DNA of 64,000 nt from Candidatus Formimonas warabiya (GCF_002777255.1 NZ_CP017634.1:2616903-2680902), one strand, 5' to 3'; numbered from the stretch's first letter, positions 18,700 through 28,263 are shown. Program-made: numbers and translations. The notes: generated by a model not told the origin, from the letters alone.

Positions 18700-18981
18700 A
18701 ATACCTCATTTCTCGGTTTACCTATATAAAAATAACGTGCAATTACAAGCATGTACCTGAAAGCCACATTATAGCCATTATGTCAGAGCGACACAATAAG
18801 TTCATGTTTCCCATTGTTAAATAATTAGCCTATAATTATTTTGTATAGTTTAAACATAATGGGCAATCGCTAGACTTACCATTATCCTAACCCTTATCTT
18901 ACACTTCACGGCGAACTTGAGTCGCCAAATAAAAGCTTTGCCTGCAACATTAAACGCTATACCCCTATATACACTTTGATT

Positions 18982-20973
18982 TTATCCTTCCTTTTTCGGT
19001 ATCCATTCGACAGGAATTAACTTATCGTTACCTCTCCATCTCGCAACAAGCGTGATATCATCAAATTCCCCCCAAATATCTTCATCCGCGTGTTCCATTA
19101 TGATAATTTGAAGCTCTGATTTTGCTTCCTTTATATATGAAGATAAAGCTGCGAATATTTTCTTTACTGCAATTTTATCTTCATCCTGTATTAATATTGC
19201 ATCTTCTTCTGCTGTACTGCCTTCCGGAATGCTCTTTTGAGGAAAATACACTTGGCTGGGTTGGTCAAACACGAGAATATTAGGGATGGAAATGCTCTTT
19301 CTTTCTTGGAAGAATTTTTGGAATGCCAAACTGATGGCAATATGATAGGACAACCAATTAGATGCACTACCAATTTCCCAAAGATAATTTTCACGTCCGT
19401 CTGCTGTCATTACCTTAATGGTCAAATTAGCTTTATCAAATTCAATAGGGTCATTAGGGTTCTCGATGTCCAATTGCTTGATTATTGAGCTTGCTTCTTG
19501 TTGAATGAATGATAGTGCAGATTTTTCTTTTGCCACACGTGCACTATCACTCAAGGATTTATTTAGCTCGATAATCCTGTCGTTTAGTTTAGAAAGTTTT
19601 TCTTCCAAATCCCCATCTGTTCCAATGCGTTCATATGTTTGGATAGCAAATTCCATTCTTCCAAGAAAACGAGAAACACTTGCTAATGTGTATTTTTCAT
19701 TTGCACTCTGTTGAGATTTTGCGCTTTCTTCACTTATACGTTTGCGAATGCTTGTGAGTTTTTCTGTCAGCTTATCTATATCAGCCTTTACGATATTGAA
19801 TTCACGGTCAAAGGAAATAGATATGCCCTGAACTATTCCGGCTTGCTTTTCGATTTCTGACATGGCATTACAAAGTTCATCTAATGCTTTGTTAGGTTCA
19901 TTATGCATTTCCCCACAAACAGGGCAGATCATATCATCTGATAACGAACGTAACCATGACGAAATATCTAATCGATTCCGCTGAATTTGAAGCGATTCAT
20001 CATAACGCCGTTTAGAATCGTCAAGTTCTTTCATCGCTTCATACCGTTTCCGAGCTGCAGATAATTCTATTGATAACTTCCGCTCTTCATCTCGAAGGGT
20101 TAAGATTTCTTCAGTAGTATCAGTCACATTACTTGCGATGAGGGTAGAATCATTTTCATTTTTGCTGACGATTCTTTTTAGCTCATCAACCTGCAAGCTA
20201 AAATCCATAGTAGTATCTGGATTTAAATCGGTCAACCCCAATTCTCTTGAAACGGAGAGCCAAGTGAGAACCTCCTGTTTCCAACCTTCCGAAACATTCT
20301 TAATATTATCCATATCACGAGCGAGTTTATCGCGCTCTTTCGTCAACCTATCACGTTCTTGCATGGTCGCTAACGTCTCTGCGGTTACTGCACCTAAAAC
20401 ATATGGAAATATATTAACGAGCTTGCTCTTGTGCTCCATTTTCTCAATGTTATAGAACAAAACTCTATTATTCGCAATTACATTTTGAGGTTGGAAAATA
20501 AACGCCATCAAATCCCTATAGGATGGACGTGCAGAAAAATTATTTGGAGAAGTTGGGTCTGTATCAATAAAAGATAATGAGAACAACTCATTCAAGATGT
20601 TTTTAACTTGTCCGACCGTGATATTTCCGTCTTCAATTTGGTTTGGTATTTCTAAATCAGTACCCCTTGATAAATACATTTCTCCTGAACTTTTTTGCTG
20701 TCCCGGCTCTTTTCTGCATATTAACATTTGCTCATTTTCTAAATCAAACAGAACACCAAACCATGAACATGTATCTCTAATTATACCAACAGGTATGGTG
20801 CATTCGCCTGATCCGAGGCAGTAATCTATGATGGGTATAATTGCCGACTTCCCTGTTCGTGAGGCTCCTGTGATGATGTTCACACCATTTGAAGAAAACT
20901 CGACCTGTCTATATCCAAACTCTTTTTGCTTAGGCCACAATAGCAAAGAATTAATGGAAAACTTCATAATCAA
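18982..20973 (-). CDS. ABC-3C system SMC/Rad50-like ATPase (DUF3732)
   Basis: The protein has 663 residues. The head starts with the Walker A motif GASRTGKS (residues 36-43), then a long coiled-coil region (about 205-480) interrupted by a zinc-hook-like CPVCGE, and a C-terminal half-head with NILVFDQPSQVYFPQ. The last motif is a Walker B in which the usual catalytic Glu is Gln, as is common in this DUF3732 group. This is the ATPase of three-component ABC systems, a class predicted to act in defence against phages or plasmids by sensing DNA or invader structures. It overlaps the middle-component gene by four bases. Confidence 0.85.
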   Translation of the reverse strand: MIMKFSINSLLLWPKQKEFGYRQVEFSSNGVNIITGASRTGKSAIIPIIDYCLGSGECTIPVGIIRDTCSWFGVLFDLENEQMLICRKEPGQQKSSGEMYLSRGTDLEIPNQIEDGNITVGQVKNILNELFSLSFIDTDPTSPNNFSARPSYRDLMAFIFQPQNVIANNRVLFYNIEKMEHKSKLVNIFPYVLGAVTAETLATMQERDRLTKERDKLARDMDNIKNVSEGWKQEVLTWLSVSRELGLTDLNPDTTMDFSLQVDELKRIVSKNENDSTLIASNVTDTTEEILTLRDEERKLSIELSAARKRYEAMKELDDSKRRYDESLQIQRNRLDISSWLRSLSDDMICPVCGEMHNEPNKALDELCNAMSEIEKQAGIVQGISISFDREFNIVKADIDKLTEKLTSIRKRISEESAKSQQSANEKYTLASVSRFLGRMEFAIQTYERIGTDGDLEEKLSKLNDRIIELNKSLSDSARVAKEKSALSFIQQEASSIIKQLDIENPNDPIEFDKANLTIKVMTADGRENYLWEIGSASNWLSYHIAISLAFQKFFQERKSISIPNILVFDQPSQVYFPQKSIPEGSTAEEDAILIQDEDKIAVKKIFAALSSYIKEAKSELQIIIMEHADEDIWGEFDDITLVARWRGNDKLIPVEWIPKKEG

Positions 20974-21464
20974 AACCTCACTTTCAGCAACGTACTAATT
21001 TCATGTAAACTAAGAGATGAGCACCATACTCCTAATTTTTCAGCCAGCTTCAACAAACTCTCAGATGATTTTGGCATTTTGTGTGTCTTAACTTGAATAG
21101 GCATTACCAATGCCGTCCTGGAGGAGAGACTAATTAGCTTTGCGCGAACGGCGATCTTTATGGCTGATAAAGTCGTATCCCTGTACTGTTCAGCAGAATT
21201 CTGGAGACTGCAAACTAAATCCGCCCTTTTGCCTGCAAAGAGTTTTTCGGATACTTTTTGCAATCCCGATGATTTATTTGTGGAGCCAATTACATCTCGT
21301 AAATCTTCTCGAAAAATGATTGGGAGAACAAGAAAGAGTAGCGGCAAAGGAACCTGCCGACTTTCATTATCAGCATCATAGTAGCCGCAGACAAAACGCC
21401 ATAGAATGGCTGCCCCAATAGCGGGATTTTGGACAAGGTATATTTCTCTGTTTAGTTCATCCAT
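20970..21464 (-). CDS. ABC-3C system middle component
   Basis: The protein has 164 residues: a compact helical protein with NREIYLVQNPAIGAAILWRF at the start and PLLFLVLPIIFR in the centre. It has the length and character of the middle component that links the ATPase and effector in three-component ABC systems. It overlaps both neighbours (8 bases with the effector gene, 4 bases with the ATPase gene), so all three are co-translated. Confidence 0.75.
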   Translation of the reverse strand: MDELNREIYLVQNPAIGAAILWRFVCGYYDADNESRQVPLPLLFLVLPIIFREDLRDVIGSTNKSSGLQKVSEKLFAGKRADLVCSLQNSAEQYRDTTLSAIKIAVRAKLISLSSRTALVMPIQVKTHKMPKSSESLLKLAEKLGVWCSSLSLHEISTLLKVRF

Positions 21465-22656
21465 TTTGCAAATCCCCCTTAAGAAGCTCTTTATAGTTTG
21501 GGTGCCAACCTATCTCAGGATCTTCACAGGGGTTATTAGCCAAGGTTTGTAAAGTTCCGCTTCCGAAGAAAGATGGGAGTGCACTATCTATTTGAGGCGC
21601 GACCTCGCCCATTTGTGCGTAAAGCTGTTGCCCTTTCATCACATCTGTGCAGGCGGGTAAAAGCAATACTTGCTTACGTTTGCTCTTCCAGATCCGACAG
21701 ATCTTGTCGTTATAGTCCTTTGAACTTTGAGGGGCGAATAACCCTTTTTCAGCTCTGATTGTTGTCTCTGCTTTTGTCTGCAAATAATCGCTTGCAGCGT
21801 CTAATTTATCATCAAAGTCCATCTGAATCAGATCGAGCTGCCGTATGTAAACATCCTGACTCTCGACTTCTGTACGAGCTTCATCAGGGGTGATTTCTCT
21901 TGAGAGTGCAGGAATTGCGTTTTGTTGATTATACATACGACATTGAGCAACTAAGGCCTTGCGATAGTCTATGCTTGTGATAACAGCAGGCAGTCCCTGC
22001 TTAATGTAATTATTTACCTCTTCAGTTACCCAACCAAGCATAAAGACCAATAGATTATCAGCAAATTCGGGGGGTATAGACTGGCCACTAAACTTCTTTA
22101 TCAATTTCTCGTCATAATCATTTTCATGAATGTCGAGCTCAACTCTTGAGATTATTTGAGCCACCAAATCTTTGTTGGCCGGTGAAAATAATACCTCAAG
22201 GTATGACCCATAAGAATCAGGGACTTCACTCTTTAAAATATCATCTTTGCCCCATATGTTTAGTTTGGCGGCTTCCAATGCCTTCAGGGCATCTTCTTTT
22301 TTTGAAGCTTTATGAAATTTGTCGGCAATATCACCGACTCCAAGCTTATGATTTGATACAACAACCATGCGAAATATTGTTTTATCCACTATAAGACTAC
22401 CGTTATTCACATAGTTAAACCAATTGTATAACGTCTTCCAGAACACAGCAGAGCGATCAGTAGCAGGGTTTCCATCCGATGTTACACTTTTGAGTTGTTC
22501 TGCAATAACAGACCCGTCAGGAGTCTCAACGGCAACATCATCAAGTTTTTCAACGCTAACGATTATATCATCAAGAGAGATTAACTCAAAAAGCATGTGT
22601 CGCACTTGAAGCATATAGCCTTGCATTTGTCCCACAGCATGTGTATTACTGCTCAT
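21457..22656 (-). CDS. ABC-3C system effector component with nuclease-like N-terminus
   Basis: The protein has 399 residues and is the first gene of the three-gene operon (ribosome site GGGAGGG). The N-terminus GYMLQVRHMLFELI...VSVEKLDDVAVETPDGSVIAEQLKS resembles the restriction-endonuclease-like domain of Cap4/DUF4297 proteins: an Asp pair at 39-40 and a QLK at 54-56 fit a PD-(D/E)xK active site. The C-terminal part, with GWHPNYKELLKGD at the end, corresponds to the specific C-terminal domain by which ABC-3C effectors join their partners. Predicted role: DNA degradation on activation. The nuclease assignment is from motif spacing only. Confidence 0.7.
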   Translation of the reverse strand: MSSNTHAVGQMQGYMLQVRHMLFELISLDDIIVSVEKLDDVAVETPDGSVIAEQLKSVTSDGNPATDRSAVFWKTLYNWFNYVNNGSLIVDKTIFRMVVVSNHKLGVGDIADKFHKASKKEDALKALEAAKLNIWGKDDILKSEVPDSYGSYLEVLFSPANKDLVAQIISRVELDIHENDYDEKLIKKFSGQSIPPEFADNLLVFMLGWVTEEVNNYIKQGLPAVITSIDYRKALVAQCRMYNQQNAIPALSREITPDEARTEVESQDVYIRQLDLIQMDFDDKLDAASDYLQTKAETTIRAEKGLFAPQSSKDYNDKICRIWKSKRKQVLLLPACTDVMKGQQLYAQMGEVAPQIDSALPSFFGSGTLQTLANNPCEDPEIGWHPNYKELLKGDLQNG

Positions 22657-23010
22657 AGATTTACCCTCCCTACAGCCAAACTCTGTTATAGCTATCTGCT
22701 ACCTAATCATGTCTGGAGTTTTTCCAAAATCAAACGGCACTGGCCATGAAAAGTTGGCAGCTGATTTATCTGGATCTATCGATATATTTATCGATTAATG
22801 TGAAAAACATCAAGCTTCGGATTATAGTGCAGTCGAACATTTAACACAACTTCCTATTATATTGTGGGTAAGCGCATGGAATCCCCCTTGGGCTTGTCTT
22901 ATATGAGCAATAAACGAAATTCAAAGCAATAAAGAAGAGTTCTATTCCGGCCATCCACAATTTACAAACGAGATTTAGCCTTCTCAAAATCGGATTACTA
23001 TAGTAGCGGA
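22657..23010. other. Intergenic region between defence genes
   Basis: This 354-base stretch has only short open frames, none with a ribosome site. It holds the promoter region of the ABC-3C operon at its left end. No terminator or repeat was recognised. Confidence 0.4.
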
Positions 23011-24120
23011 TCAAGTGTTGTCAATCTCTGGATTCACTTTTGCTGCTTTCCACCTATTTGTGAAATGTATAGCAGCTTCTAAAGCGGATAGAATTTTCTC
23101 GATTTCTGAAAGAAAGTCCTCCGACTCCTCAGCAAAAGCATCATGCAAAGAGGAGTATATTTCGGCTGCGCTATCCATAGCTTTTTCAACGTATGTGTCT
23201 AAATTTTCGTCGTAGGCCTCTGATGCATATTCTCTTTGCAGAATATCATTAGCTTCATTTTCTGTATCGAAAGCAACGAGTCGATACAGGGTACCATCTT
23301 CAGAAATTGTTTCCTTTAGCCATTCGATGCTAAGTCCATCAAAATGCTCTTTGAGTTGTTCAAGATCATCATTATAATTCTCGTTCTCTTCATCGTAAGT
23401 GTCATCTGCTGCTCCGCATACAGAATTAAGCTCATCGAGATCTCTATAAAGGGCTTCAAGGTCGCTTACATCCATAAATATCGAATCCGCCATCACCATT
23501 TTGGTTCTCATATAGTCTGTATATAAGTCTTCCAGCATCTTATGATGGTGATGCTTGAATTTTGCAAAAAGGGACAAAATGAAAAGCTGAAAGGCACTGA
23601 AATTCTCGTCGAAATATGAGATAGAATCTCCCCTTACCTTATCGAAGAACTCTGCATATAATTCCTGAATGAAATTTTTGTCTTCAATCAGAACTCCTGC
23701 CTCAATGTTATCAGCGCTTTCATTAGAGTAATTTGCCGAACCGATATAAAGAATGTTTTCTGTACCAATCAGTTTCGCATGATTATGGACATTGAATAAC
23801 GGAGTGAACTTACCTGGAAAGTTATCTGGATTCAATTTTGAAATATAAATCTGGATATTCTGTCTTGCAGTGGAGCGCATTCTACGACCAGCGTCTGAAT
23901 CATAATATTCTGTCATGCGAGAAGGTACATTTGTTATCATTTGAACATCTGCTTCAGTTCTTTTTAATGCATCCAAAAGTGCATCGTATCGTTGATTCTT
24001 GGAAATGTTGTATGTCATGATTCTAAGGATTTTTGCAGTTGGGAAATTATCAAGAACCTCTCTATAGTTCAAGTCCTCATTGAGTGATACAAATCTCCCG
24101 CCGTTAAACGATAGTTCCAT
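23011..24120 (-). CDS. Phospholipase-D-fold protein with one HKD-type motif
   Basis: ATG 24120 lies 12 bases behind an AAGGAGG site and gives 369 residues. Residues about 100-160 hold the motif VHNHAKLIGTENILYIGSANYS, an HxK followed by a Gly-Ser turn, as in phospholipase D-like nucleases; the usual Asp of HxKx4D is Glu. Only one HKD motif is visible, so a dimer would be needed for activity, as for Nuc-type nucleases. The C-terminal half is acidic and helical. It lies between the ABC-3C operon and a nuclease-like gene, so a defence function is plausible but not shown. Confidence 0.7.
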   Translation of the reverse strand: MELSFNGGRFVSLNEDLNYREVLDNFPTAKILRIMTYNISKNQRYDALLDALKRTEADVQMITNVPSRMTEYYDSDAGRRMRSTARQNIQIYISKLNPDNFPGKFTPLFNVHNHAKLIGTENILYIGSANYSNESADNIEAGVLIEDKNFIQELYAEFFDKVRGDSISYFDENFSAFQLFILSLFAKFKHHHHKMLEDLYTDYMRTKMVMADSIFMDVSDLEALYRDLDELNSVCGAADDTYDEENENYNDDLEQLKEHFDGLSIEWLKETISEDGTLYRLVAFDTENEANDILQREYASEAYDENLDTYVEKAMDSAAEIYSSLHDAFAEESEDFLSEIEKILSALEAAIHFTNRWKAAKVNPEIDNT

Positions 24121-24270
24121 ATAATCGCATTTCCTCCTTGCGCGCATCAATAATCAAAACATCCTGTGGACAAGTTATAGTCAACTTCCAGTTTGTTAAA
24201 TTACGCATTATTGCTATAACTATAAAAATTCTCAACTTCCAATTATTACTTTAATAAATTCGTTTTAAAT

Positions 24271-25374
24271 TTAAAGTTCTGGCCATCCTAATGGAAGCAT
24301 AAAAATTTCCCTTAAAGACTTTCCGTCAATTGCTTTTAAAATACCATTTTCGCCAATTACTTGTGGTAAAGTATTAAGAATTGAGTCATACCTTATCTTA
24401 GCCCAAGGATTATGGATTATTTTAATATCGGTTCTTGTTATGTTATCGGTCCGTAAACCATTGGCAAAAAGCACGGCACTAACGCGAGTATTTTTATTGT
24501 CTCGCCATACTCCATCAGGTATTCGAACAGACTGATGAGAGGCTTTGTTATATGCCAATGTGCCAAACAACGCATTGAATGTATCTGTTTGGGAGGCTCC
24601 TATAGCGTTGATTGCAATAATATATGGAATTTCAAAAGTACCGTATTTAAGTGCCTTCTCACTGATACGGCTCTTGAGGTTGTAAAAATCTACTAATTTA
24701 GAAGAAGTAATTGCTATCGACCTTTCGATAGGCCTATCCCCATTCTCCGCAGGTATCGGTATAATAATTAAATGCCATCCATCGTGCTCATATTCCCAGC
24801 TTATAAATTGTCGGGGATCATTGTCCTGATAACGTTTTTCTATTTCCTTACGATCTACTTTACTTAGCTTTTCTTCAATTAAATATTTGATATCCGTAAC
24901 CGACGGTTGACTTTTCGGTTTTCCGGTTTGTTCAATGTGGAACATGTATCCTGGAAAATCCATCTCATCTAATAAATCTAGCACCTGATTTATTCTTTTT
25001 TGTGCTTGTTTCTCTTCATGTGAGGTTCCTGATACTACCATAGCTTCCAGAAAGAATTCTTGTCCCGTTTTGGGGAAAACCTTAAAATCAGGCCTCTTCT
25101 TATTATCAACTTCTGGATGCACTATCACTCTACAACCCAACCTAATAAGCAGAACATGCAAGAATAACTCAAAAAAGGCAGCGAGGTCGTTGAGTTTAAT
25201 TCTTTTACTAAGTTCGAGACGTTCTTCCACTGGATAGCCTGAAAACCATTGTTCCAAAAGATCTCTCTGCCTTTCGGATTCAGAATTCGCAGAGCGATTT
25301 AAAAATGTATAATAACCCTCCATCCTTTTTGCTGGGCCATAAAGATTTCGTTCAATATTATCGAATAAAAACAT
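24271..25374 (-). CDS. Uncharacterised protein with possible PD-(D/E)xK-like core
   Basis: The protein has 367 residues with a clear ribosome site (AAAGGGGGG). I do not recognise a named family. Residues about 65-115 read FFELFLHVLLIRLGCRVIVHPEV, then KRPDFKVF and EFFLEAMVV: a helix with Glu, a PDF turn and a Glu two strands later, the order seen in restriction-endonuclease-like folds, but the expected Lys is absent. The rest contains strands IIIPIP and ITSSKLVDFY. Its place next to a phospholipase-D-fold gene suggests a role in a defence block. Confidence 0.55.
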   Translation of the reverse strand: MFLFDNIERNLYGPAKRMEGYYTFLNRSANSESERQRDLLEQWFSGYPVEERLELSKRIKLNDLAAFFELFLHVLLIRLGCRVIVHPEVDNKKRPDFKVFPKTGQEFFLEAMVVSGTSHEEKQAQKRINQVLDLLDEMDFPGYMFHIEQTGKPKSQPSVTDIKYLIEEKLSKVDRKEIEKRYQDNDPRQFISWEYEHDGWHLIIIPIPAENGDRPIERSIAITSSKLVDFYNLKSRISEKALKYGTFEIPYIIAINAIGASQTDTFNALFGTLAYNKASHQSVRIPDGVWRDNKNTRVSAVLFANGLRTDNITRTDIKIIHNPWAKIRYDSILNTLPQVIGENGILKAIDGKSLREIFMLPLGWPEL

Positions 25375-25621
25375 ACAATCCCCCCTTTGCGAAATACTAC
25401 TGGCTCGTATCTGCTAGTGATTATTATTTTCTTCTATGGAGCCATATTACAACTTCACATTATAGACATTAGCTGCAGCGTCCTCTCCATTAGGACTGCC
25501 TGTTTTTTCATTAATTCGATAAATTTCCTCAATTTCCCTTTACCTAAATTCCGACATTTTACGACAAAAGCCATAGCTATTCATGCTATGGCCCCAAAAA
25601 GATTCTTTCTTTTTTTTCAAT

Positions 25622-25932
25622 TTACAACCTCGGATCAACCGACTCACTTTCAGCTAAATACACATTATTCTACACCCGGTAAAGATGTTTATGTCTAGCC
25701 AAACGCTCAAGCGCCTACATTCCTGGTACAAACTCTCTAAGTACCAATGAACGCTTTTCCCAAATGATCTTTTTCTAAGCCTTTGAAAATTCTGGTCCAC
25801 GGTATACCGAAGCCCGTAAATTATTTTTAGATATTCTTTTCCCGGGCATTTTACCGCCGGGAGCATAGGCTTTCTTCTATTCCTTACGATAAAATCTTAG
25901 GGTTTGACAAACATCCCTTCCCCACCAGAACC
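25622..25932 (-). pseudogene. Decayed 3' end of a polynucleotide kinase-phosphatase (pnkp) gene
   Basis: On the minus strand from 25932 the translation reads GSGGEGMFVKP, a stop, DFIVRNRRKPMLPAVKC, then GKEYLKIIYGLRYT and LRKRSFGK, and, after a shift to another frame, KRSLVLREF, ALERLARHKHLYRV and SESVDPRL before a final stop at 25622. This matches in order the C-terminal end of the ligase domain of bacterial Pnkp (GGEGMVVKPLDFIVRG, IKCRGREYLRIIYGPEY, KRSLALREF, ALERFV, LYRV, SEPVDPRL). At least three in-frame stops and one frameshift show decay. Bacterial Pnkp is the RNA repair enzyme that pairs with Hen1; the other 700 or so residues are missing here. Confidence 0.85.
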
Positions 25933-27594
25933 GGTTAGGGTTGATTGCTTAGCCGGATTCATCGCAGCAAATTCCATAGTTTTTTGCCGGGCACGCGCCT
26001 TCTGTAAATTATCCCCCGACTTTCCCAAGGATTGTGCTGTCTGTTGCTGCATGTCAAGGAGATAGGTCTTCAGCTGATCCTGCAAAACCGGATCACCGGT
26101 CTGGGCATATACCTTAAGTGCGGGATCAACCCCTGCCGGTCCTGACCTGTATAAGATCGCCACATCGAAGCTATTGAGGGTTCCGGAAAGATAACGTTCT
26201 GCGTTGTAGCGGGCAACAAGACTATCCGGATCCAAGAGGCAAAGTGTGCAGAGCATAACTACGCCCACACCAACAGTTAAGCGCACAATTGAGTATTGCC
26301 ATTTTTGCAGCGCTATCACACCACCGTAGACCACTGCCATAAGGATCATAAACAAGCAGGGGAGCAGGCGGCGCATCGATAGTCCGTAAACCCCGATATA
26401 CAGAACCATTTTGCTTAAAGCAGTGGCAATGAGTATCAAAGTGAGCAGTGACAGTAAAGTATTGAAAATCTTCAGAGGAAGACTATCCCCGCGCAGCTTC
26501 TTACTGAGAAAATTTGCTGCCGTCAGCACAGACAGATTAATGGCAGCAATGCGGCACAGCTCAAAAAATCCCCTGCGGGCATATTCGGAATAAACCTGCC
26601 AACCCTCCGGTCTCTCCCCGGCAAAAGCGGAGAAAAAATAGGGCGTCTGGCTGGCGATGAACACAACATACAGCGTGCATAACAGGCCCAAAAGAGTATA
26701 GATGGTAGCTGTAGGCAGCACCCGTAGGGTGGATAAGAATTTTAGCGAGCTATCCTTTTTTAATATGTCACAGCCTCTCTTATGGACACTGCCTGACACA
26801 AGGCCAAAGATATAGGCGGCAATGGGAATGGCAAGAATGCCGTAAAAGAAAAGCTGAAAAATTTCCTTCCTCATCCCTTGGAGGTATGTCAAAATGCCGC
26901 CTGTAATTTTAGAAAAGCCCCCGCTATCTGCCGCCATCAGCAGGGGTAATACCATGCCTCCTACGATAAGCGTTAAAAGAAGACCCAACCCGATGGAAAA
27001 GATCTGCCTGCCCTCCGCTTTTTTGTTGCTGCCAAGAAAAGCAAGGCTTTTATACTGGCAAGCAAAATTTGTTAAGGGAATGACAAACAGTCCGTTAAAG
27101 CCGTCCAACCCCAGCCAATTGCTGGTTTTGCCAAGGAGAGGCAGCCCCGTGGCACATAGTACCCAGTATACGGCGCTGCAAAATAATAACAGGCTGCGCC
27201 ACGGCTCCAAACCGTTATTCGTCCAAAGAGCGAAACTAATTCCGGTAAGCACTACCACTGTGAGCCAGAACCACCCGGCCCGTGAGATATGGACCCCTTT
27301 TTTCAGAAAATACAGGGTGACAGAGCCGCAGTAGGCCAGGGTAAACAAGGCTACGCCCCAGCCCTGCCAGGAAAACAGTACCCAGCGGGCAAAAAAATAT
27401 CCCAATACAAAGACAGCCAGAGCAAAAATACCGTCCTTACGGTCTGCTACAAAAGGTTCTGTAGTTTGTCGCAGCAAAGGTGTTCCCCCCAGGGATAATG
27501 CCCCGGAGCTGGCCAATACCGGTTGTTCTGCAGGTAAACCGTTTTTTCCCGCAAATTGCTCATTCATATCATTTGTCTCCTTCTGCTTAGTCAT
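25897..27594 (-). CDS. DUF4173 membrane protein with a Pnkp-derived tail
   Basis: The protein has 565 residues with about 11-12 membrane segments (from about residue 60 to 440) and a soluble C-terminal part with NAERYLSGTLNSFDVAILY, characteristic of DUF4173 proteins, whose function is unknown. The last residues TLTGSGGEGMFVKP do not belong to the family: they are the ligase motif V region of the Pnkp relic into which the frame runs, ending at an in-frame TAA. The original C-terminus has therefore been replaced by about 14 foreign residues. It is the third gene of an operon with DUF2975 and HTH proteins and overlaps the HTH gene by eight bases. Confidence 0.85.
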   Translation of the reverse strand: MTKQKETNDMNEQFAGKNGLPAEQPVLASSGALSLGGTPLLRQTTEPFVADRKDGIFALAVFVLGYFFARWVLFSWQGWGVALFTLAYCGSVTLYFLKKGVHISRAGWFWLTVVVLTGISFALWTNNGLEPWRSLLLFCSAVYWVLCATGLPLLGKTSNWLGLDGFNGLFVIPLTNFACQYKSLAFLGSNKKAEGRQIFSIGLGLLLTLIVGGMVLPLLMAADSGGFSKITGGILTYLQGMRKEIFQLFFYGILAIPIAAYIFGLVSGSVHKRGCDILKKDSSLKFLSTLRVLPTATIYTLLGLLCTLYVVFIASQTPYFFSAFAGERPEGWQVYSEYARRGFFELCRIAAINLSVLTAANFLSKKLRGDSLPLKIFNTLLSLLTLILIATALSKMVLYIGVYGLSMRRLLPCLFMILMAVVYGGVIALQKWQYSIVRLTVGVGVVMLCTLCLLDPDSLVARYNAERYLSGTLNSFDVAILYRSGPAGVDPALKVYAQTGDPVLQDQLKTYLLDMQQQTAQSLGKSGDNLQKARARQKTMEFAAMNPAKQSTLTGSGGEGMFVKP

Positions 27595-27796
27595 GCTCTC
27601 GATACTCCAATATGTCTCCGGGCTGGCAGTTCAGCGCCTTGCAGATAGCCTCCATGGTAGAGAAGCGAATCGCTTTAGCTTTGCCTGTTTTAAGGATGGA
27701 GAGATTGGCCTGACTGATGCCAATCTTTTCGGCCAGTTCACCGGAGGACATTTTTCTCTTTGCCATCATCACATCTAAATTTACTATGATTGGCAT
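27587..27796 (-). CDS. Small XRE-type HTH regulator (YozG-like)
   Basis: The protein has 69 residues and is a single Cro/C1-type helix-turn-helix (SSGELAEKIGISQANLSILKTGKAKAIRFSTMEAICKALNCQPGDILEY). Such short regulators commonly follow DUF2975 genes and are thought to control their own operon. The start at 27796 lies 17 bases after the DUF2975 stop, and its end overlaps the DUF4173 start. Confidence 0.88.
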   Translation of the reverse strand: MPIIVNLDVMMAKRKMSSGELAEKIGISQANLSILKTGKAKAIRFSTMEAICKALNCQPGDILEYREHD

Positions 27797-27813
27797 GCCG
27801 ATGCTTCCTCCTT

Positions 27814-28263
27814 TTACACGGTGTAATCTACTTCATTCTGAAGCGCCACTGCCTGGGCTACGACATTTTTCACAACCCGTACAATCAGTCCCATGAAGGC
27901 GGCAGCCACCACTACGAACACCCATGGGAAGTAGTAAAATACCGAAACGAAGGAAATAGCCGCTCCCGCAAAAGAACTCCAGGAAATTCTTCTCAGGTGT
28001 TCCACATTCTCAGTGATAAACACTTGCCCTGCCTCAATACGGTGGAGCAGACGCAAGAGACTATAGAGCAGATACGCTGCCGGAACAAATCCCGTATAGA
28101 TGGTGGCAAGAAAAAAAGGCTCGGTACCCTTCAGGTCGGCCCGTGAAAAATCCAGAAACCAGTGTGTCAGCCAAGGTGCGGATAACACGATGACGATCAG
28201 CAGACACATAAAAATCAAAACGCAAAACTTGCTCAGACTGATAGATTTCTCCCCATTCCACAT
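27814..28263 (-). CDS. DUF2975 membrane protein
   Basis: The protein has 149 residues with four membrane segments and the DUF2975 hallmark stretch RLLHRIEAGQVFITENVEHLRRISW between segments 2 and 3. The ribosome site is GGAGGAT. The DUF2975-HTH pair is widespread in Firmicutes and resembles an integral-membrane sensor with its regulator, although no signal is established. It is the first gene of the operon; the 285 bases upstream hold its promoter region and the terminator of the exporter operon. Confidence 0.85.
   Translation of the reverse strand: MWNGEKSISLSKFCVLIFMCLLIVIVLSAPWLTHWFLDFSRADLKGTEPFFLATIYTGFVPAAYLLYSLLRLLHRIEAGQVFITENVEHLRRISWSSFAGAAISFVSVFYYFPWVFVVVAAAFMGLIVRVVKNVVAQAVALQNEVDYTV

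Noticed and set aside
22780-22910. Open stretch on the plus strand reading EKHQASDYSAVEHLTQ
   Set aside because: No start codon or ribosome site, and no family recognised. It may be a gene remnant, but the signal is not above noise.
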